NCBI GenBank assembly: GCA_037447605.1
Contig: CM074807.1
Span: 3,108,979-3,172,978 of the forward strand
DNA from: Zygnema circumcarinatum
Taxonomy: Eukaryota; Streptophyta; Zygnematophyceae; Zygnematales; Zygnemataceae
Direction of reading: 5' to 3'
DNA: 64,000 bases
Part shown: positions 59,927-64,000 of the stretch, one piece after another
Position numbering within the stretch: position 1 is the first letter of the stretch
How the letters are laid out: every line of letters begins with the position of its first letter
Notes under the pieces: model-generated
What the model was told of the DNA's origin: nothing
The model's input: only the letters and a program-made list of their open reading frames with translations
Databases searched by the model: none
Translations under genes and position numbers: made by a program

Positions 59927-62656
59927 TCAATACTCATGATTCTTCCCATATTCCCCCGAGCCACCAATAAGGCCCGTTGAAACCTCATAGTACATTAAGC
60001 CATGGCTGCGGAAAAGACGAGACAGTGACTCACTCGTGCCGTGATTTCTCAACAGGAGGCTGAAACTAGTGAGAGGGGCTGCAAGCATATCGACAGAATA
60101 GACTTCAGAGAGCCCTTCACTCGTGCAAATACTGAACCTTCCATCTCTCACCTCTCCTGCATGTGATGGCAGCCCCGGCCCCCTCCTCCCTATCCGTTCG
60201 TTTCCTGCCCCTCCCTCATTGCTGGAGTGCCCACCTCGTCGACTGGCCCTTTGCATCCCTGCTTCAATCACAATCAACATTTTCATTACTCATCGATCGT
60301 CACTACTTTGAAACAAAGTTACATGTGTCAGCCATATTACAGAATGGCTCCGACAAAAAAACCTCCATAAGGTAAACAACCACCAAAGGCAAGGCTCAGA
60401 CTACATCTCAGACGAAGAAAAACCCTGCCCATAAATGTGTAAGAATGCTTGACTTCTGACATGCAAAACGAACATAGACTGTGTCACAGAGTTTGACAAA
60501 CCCTGACTTCATATGGACTGAAGTCGAGACGTGAAACTCACTGCGATCTTTGTCCAACATTGGACTGCCTCCTCCATTTTGCACATCTCCAGCATGTGGG
60601 CTTGGGCTACCAGCTCCCGATGCATTCGAATGCACCCCATTAAGAGCACCTCCTCCTCCCTGGAGAAGACTCGCAGTGTCCCCTTCACTGGAGGTGTTTT
60701 TCCAATTCGCACCTGAAGCAGTTGTGCGACCCCCACCTCCCCTGAACCCTCCCCGGCCACCTCTCCCAGGTCCATACCTTGGAGAATTGAACGACCCCTG
60801 GGAATCACCCCCTGCACTTCCTACACCTCCATCGACAAGTCCTGCCCCCATTTTGTCATTTCCCGGCAAAAGAGGTAAACCTTGGCTTGTGGGTGTTTGC
60901 GGATTCGCAGTTGAAGCTACCACAGGAGCAGAACTGCCCAAAATCCCGCCTGCATCTGATTTAACCCCCTGCTGAATATTTGTCTCGTTCAACCCCTGAG
61001 CTGCACTCCCCGCAAACTCTCCCCTGCCTCCTCTGCTGATAAGCTGTCCTCTACCTGTACTCCGCTGCTGCTGAGGCCCTCCCCTGCCTTGCCTTACTGT
61101 TACGCTTGTGCCTCCACTTGTGCTTGAATTCCTATCAACAATCGTTGCAGGAGCAGAGAGCAATCCTGCAGTTGGTGCTGCACGAATTTGATTCTGTGGT
61201 GGTTTGACTGCAGCAGCACTGCCACTCCCAACAGTTTCTCCTCCGGGAGCAGGAATGACACCTTGTCCAAAACTTCCACCCCCCCCAGAACCATTGGCAG
61301 CAACATCTTGCACACCGTCTGCTCGTCGACGTGGAGTCCACACTGGACGATCTGGTCTGTCCTTATTTCGCAAACGTCGAGCATCAGCCGAAGATTGCAG
61401 AAGACCTGACTGAGATGGAGGCTGCAAATTTACATTGCTCTCTCCATCAGTGTAACCAGGACTGCTTGTCTCTTCAGCAGCTGCTGCTGCTGCTGCTGTC
61501 AGCCCCTCAGTCATGCTCCCTTTTTGATCGGCTGCAGGTCGAGAAAGAAGCTTCACCATGGATGCCGAATTTGCACCCCCTGATGATGAGGTCTCCCGCG
61601 GGAGATGTTGCATGGCCCCCTGTTGTTGCTGCCTTATGGGCTGCGTCTGTCTGCTAGAAGGAGGTCTGGAGATGCTCGGACCTTCCCTCCGCTGGTTGAC
61701 AGGAGATGACACCAATGGTTTGGAGAGGATAGTGTTGCCTTTTACTGGTATTCCTGAAGGCTCCAATTCTTCTCCTGTTGTATTTGGTGTCATTTCTTCA
61801 TCTACAGGGGGAGCCGAGGGATCGTAGGCCTGCTCCTGCCATGGCCGAGCACCCCATGTCAAAAAGTTGCAGACGATAAGGCAGCTATATTGCTAGCCTG
61901 CTTGGAGTTACTTGATCAAGTTGCAATGAACAAGACACCATTGCATTGAGCTGAAAGATGAATCCTAGATTACCTTCATCCTCCCAGTTCCTTGTTGTCG
62001 CGGTTTCCGAGTTGGACCCTCCCACCTCCCCCCCCCCCTTCCTGCCCCAACACCTGCCGTACTTTCCTCCAAACCTCCGCCTGCCCCTTCATGATTGGTT
62101 TCCCCATGTCCTGCCATTCCAACCCAATCGACACTGCCCCAATTCAGTGTTCGTCTTAACCCATGCGTGCATCTACCTCCCCTAACAACAGAACAATACC
62201 ATCATCAGGGTGACTGTGAAACCTACCTTTCCTATGGGTCGCTGAATCATGACGGGGTGAGCTTGCAGGGGATGACGTTAAGAGTCCCGTTGCATGCCCA
62301 CCAGCTATTGAACCTCCTGCAAGAGCAGCTGCTGCAGCAGCCCTTGCTGCTGCTGCTGGCCCAGATATGGCAGCAGCAGCTGCTCCAATTGGACCCCCAA
62401 TTGGAACATTCCCTCCCCCCCCTTGCCCAGAAACCGCAGCAGTAGATGTCTGCCGACTGCTGCTGCTGCCTCCATCTCTGGGAGGTCGGCCTGGTCCAAT
62501 GGCCGCCACCATAGCCTCCCTTACAAGCTTCTTCTCACGAGTTTCGTTGGCAGAATCTTTCCTTCTCCTGTCAGCCGCCATGTCGCGGTCTCGAACTGCC
62601 TCTTCCCTGCCAGTAGACGGCGAGGGGCGGTTTGGAGAGGTTGGGTTTTCGCGAGA
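59927..62656 (-). CDS. UPF3: UPF3-like nonsense-mediated decay factor, C-terminal part (5' end missing)
   Basis: UPF3 links exon-junction complexes to UPF2/UPF1 in mRNA surveillance. Five in-phase exons on the minus strand (62656-62227, 62110-61974, 61835-60542, 60258-60152, 59983-59927) encode about 674 residues. The diagnostic match is RNKDRPDRPVWTPRRR (about 61390-61335), a motif of plant UPF3 C-termini. It is followed, as in plants, by a basic Ser/Arg-Gly tail (ASRRGGHSSNE, GRRGPGLPSHAGE). The rest is long, disordered Gly/Ser/Gln/Ala-rich sequence with an RGGRGGFRGGGGR stretch and a polyalanine run coded by (CTG)n at about 61478. The N-terminal Smg4/UPF3 RNA-recognition-like domain is absent. 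The first exon seen opens at an acceptor (ATTGCAG) at 62657, and about 70 bp upstream the sequence turns mitochondrial. The terminal exon is tentative. The assignment rests mainly on the motif and tail. Confidence 0.72.
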
Positions 62657-62727
62657 CTGCAATAGCAGCAGACAACACCCACAAGCTGACAGTCAATAGG
62701 ACTCAAAATGATCATATATACTTGGGT

Positions 62728-62946
62728 CTTATATACAGAACGCGAACGACCAGTAAGAGTGCATCGATTTCTTATTCGTGTTTTTGAACTATTTCTGGGT
62801 AATTGAGACAATTTCACACGATATTCATAGCGTACTGTATTGGGAAGATTTCGATCCTCACAAATAGCTTTATACTGTGTACGTTGAAGCTCGTATTTTG
62901 CCATAAGTAATCGACGCATATGGTCTCTTAGAACTAAATTAGACAT
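62728..62946 (-). pseudogene. rps14: Mitochondrial ribosomal protein S14, 3'-truncated at the junction
   Basis: S14 (uS14) belongs to the mitochondrial small ribosomal subunit. Translation from the ATG at 62946 gives about 73 family-like residues, with cues RDHMRRLLMAKYEL, RNLPNTVRYEYRVKL, LPRNSSKTRIRNRC and TGRSRSVY. After SVY(K) at about 62728 the frame runs into unrelated sequence. The normal C-terminus of about 25-30 residues, rich in basic residues and needed for rRNA contact, is missing. The start codon overlaps the rpl5 stop by 8 nt (ATGTCTAA, 62946-62939). Confidence 0.9.
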
Positions 62947-63517
62947 ATTGTTTGACTTCCTTTTGATATAAACCTGTCCACAATAGACGAGTCTCCTGTT
63001 CAGTTTGAGCAGAAGTGACCAAAATTATTTGAACACTTTGAGCGTTTTCAAATAACTCAAAGTGATTCTGTATTTCCGGGAAAAGGCGTAACAAAATTGG
63101 CTTGATTGTGAGTTGAATGGCATTGGCCTGAATTTGTATAGCAAAATCATGAAAACATAAAAGTGTTACAAGTTTGTCAATCAAATTGTACATACTTTCT
63201 GCTCTTAAACAAGTGCGAACTAAGTAAGTTGGCTGTTTTGTCTTCGCGCGAAGCGAAACCCATTTATTTACTCGTGACGAACGTAACTGTGAAAATTCAG
63301 TTTTCACTATTTTTTGACCACAAACAATTTCAAAAGCTAAAGTAACCTGTTTTACAGACTCAGAGGATACTTGTGCCACTATTAGCATTTTGCTTAGTTG
63401 CGGAATTTGGAAAATATTAGCATAATTGTATTTACATAACAAATCTTGACGTAATACGTGTTCGTAATGAAAACGAAGTCTATTTAAACTTAACATAGAT
63501 TGAGTGTTTGTATTCAA
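62939..63517 (-). CDS. rpl5: Mitochondrial ribosomal protein L5, apparently intact
   Basis: L5 (uL5) binds 5S rRNA in the large mitochondrial ribosomal subunit. The frame is complete, 192 aa from the ATG at 63517, or 185 aa from the ATG at 63496. The latter begins MLSLNRLRFHYEHVLRQDLL, the usual family N-terminus, so I favour 63496. Further matches are NYANIFQIPQLSKM, GQKIVKTE, LVRTCLRAESMYN, the LLRLFPEIQNHFELFE region and VTSAQTEQETRLLW. There is no internal stop. A functional copy outside a mitochondrion would be untranslatable or mis-targeted without extra signals, and none is seen. Confidence 0.93.
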   Translation of the reverse strand: MNTNTQSMLSLNRLRFHYEHVLRQDLLCKYNYANIFQIPQLSKMLIVAQVSSESVKQVTLAFEIVCGQKIVKTEFSQLRSSRVNKWVSLRAKTKQPTYLVRTCLRAESMYNLIDKLVTLLCFHDFAIQIQANAIQLTIKPILLRLFPEIQNHFELFENAQSVQIILVTSAQTEQETRLLWTGLYQKEVKQYV

Positions 63518-64000
63518 TGCTTCTTACTTTCACCTGTAGCACGAAAAGTGCTGACGCTTAGTGACTAAGATCCACGAGTTTGGTTGATTTAGTAAAACGG
63601 TACTCTTTTCAAACAAGTTGAAGTTAACCTAATGGAGCCGGTTGCTTCCTTACGACCTAGGTCGCTAGTGGCTTTGTCACGAGTGACAAAAGAACCTGGC
63701 GACTGACTGGGTCACCAAAGCAAACACATGAGCGTGACCAAAAAGAAATCACATACGACTAATGGGACGTAGGCAGGCGACCAATTGGAGCGCAGTGACA
63801 CAACCGAACGAACGGTGACAAAGTCACAGCCGACTGATAGGATGACCAAAGGGTGACGAAGTCACAGGCGACCGAAGGGTGACGAAGTCACAGGCGACCG
63901 TAGGGTAAAACCGAGCGAGCTTGCTCGCGAGTCGAGCGCAGTAAAACCGAGCGAGCGCAGCGAGCAAGTCGAGCGCAGTGAAAGCGAGCGAACAGGCGAC
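63518..64000. repeat. Short tandem and dispersed repeats upstream of rpl5
   Basis: No gene is seen. Two perfect 26-bp units (63851-63876, 63877-63902, differing only at the last base) each contain the palindrome GTGACGAAGTCAC. A related copy with GTGACAAAGTCAC lies near 63816. A second family, AAAACCGAGCGAGC...GTCGAGCGCAGT, occurs twice in 63906-63980. Earlier, GTCACGAGTGAC at about 63676 is another short palindrome. Such GC-rich small repeats are common in spacers of green algal organelle genomes. Confidence 0.8.

Larger units (their letters stand above)
62728..64000. other. Mitochondrial DNA segment (NUMT or scaffold chimera)
   Basis: From about 62728 to the window end the sequence carries rpl5 and rps14 in the adjacent order typical of green-lineage mitochondrial genomes. 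Both lack introns and have AT-rich codon use unlike the nuclear genes. The left boundary falls inside rps14. Right of rpl5 is non-coding DNA with short repeats. In plastid genomes these two genes are not neighbours, so a plastid source is disfavoured. Whether this is a nuclear insertion or an assembly join cannot be told from the window. Confidence 0.85.

Noticed and set aside
61974-62110. Frameshift at the run of eleven C (G on the - strand) in the UPF3-like gene
   Set aside because: With eleven bases the exon reads through in one frame and joins both neighbours in phase, so no indel needs to be invoked.
62728-63517. Plastid origin of rpl5/rps14
   Set aside because: Plastid rps14 is normally near psaB and not next to rpl5. 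The adjacency and sequence match the mitochondrial cluster.
1-64000. CRISPR arrays, bacterial operons, rRNA or clear tRNA genes
   Set aside because: No regularly spaced identical repeats with unique spacers, no ribosomal RNA signature and no convincing cloverleaf was seen. I could not run a tRNA scan, so a single tRNA could have been missed.

Overview
The window is eukaryotic nuclear DNA, apart from about 1.27 kb at the right end that looks mitochondrial. Genes sit on both strands, most are split by GT-AG introns, and microsatellites and polypyrimidine tracts lie between and inside them. Several products resemble green-plant proteins: a PTP1-type tyrosine phosphatase of about 341 residues, a plastid TAP-like ABC half-transporter (ABCB26 type), a plant-style Asterix, and a UPF3 C-terminus with the NKDRPDR motif. 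The right-end rpl5-rps14 pair is the mitochondrial arrangement of green algae and land plants. I infer a green alga, possibly of the streptophyte side. The species cannot be named from this sequence.

Layout. 1-2431: 3' part of an unrecognised gene (+) with a probable G-run frameshift. 3713-6813: eight-exon protein tyrosine phosphatase (-). 7.3-9.9 kb: intergenic, with a polypyrimidine tract and a 375-bp hAT-like MITE that has 13-bp inverted ends and a perfect 8-bp target duplication. 9951-12194: intronless unknown membrane protein (+). 12.6-13.5 kb: minisatellite and (CCCT)n. 14944-42109: a cytoplasmic dynein-1-type heavy chain (+) of about 31 or more exons, the dominant gene. 43045-44241: Asterix (-). 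44684-46332: DTW-domain tRNA aminocarboxypropyltransferase (+). 48317-55782: ABCB26-like transporter (-). 56524-58288: 2-oxoglutarate/Fe(II) prolyl-4-hydroxylase-like enzyme (+). 59927-62656: C-terminal part of a UPF3-like NMD factor (-). 62728-64000: mitochondrial segment with truncated rps14, rpl5 and short repeats.

Two pairs of genes are divergent and probably share promoter regions (Asterix/DTW and ABCB26/P4H-like). The nuclear genes do not form one pathway. The most notable points are: (i) a DYNC1H1-type dynein heavy chain in an apparently green genome, since that motor is generally regarded as lost from land plants and from Chlamydomonas; (ii) coordinated loss of the catalytic residues at its AAA3 nucleotide site while AAA1 stays intact; (iii) the junction between mitochondrial DNA and an intron-like stretch of the UPF3-like gene. 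Exon coordinates were derived by hand from splice consensus, reading phase and family conservation. No alignment or database search was run.
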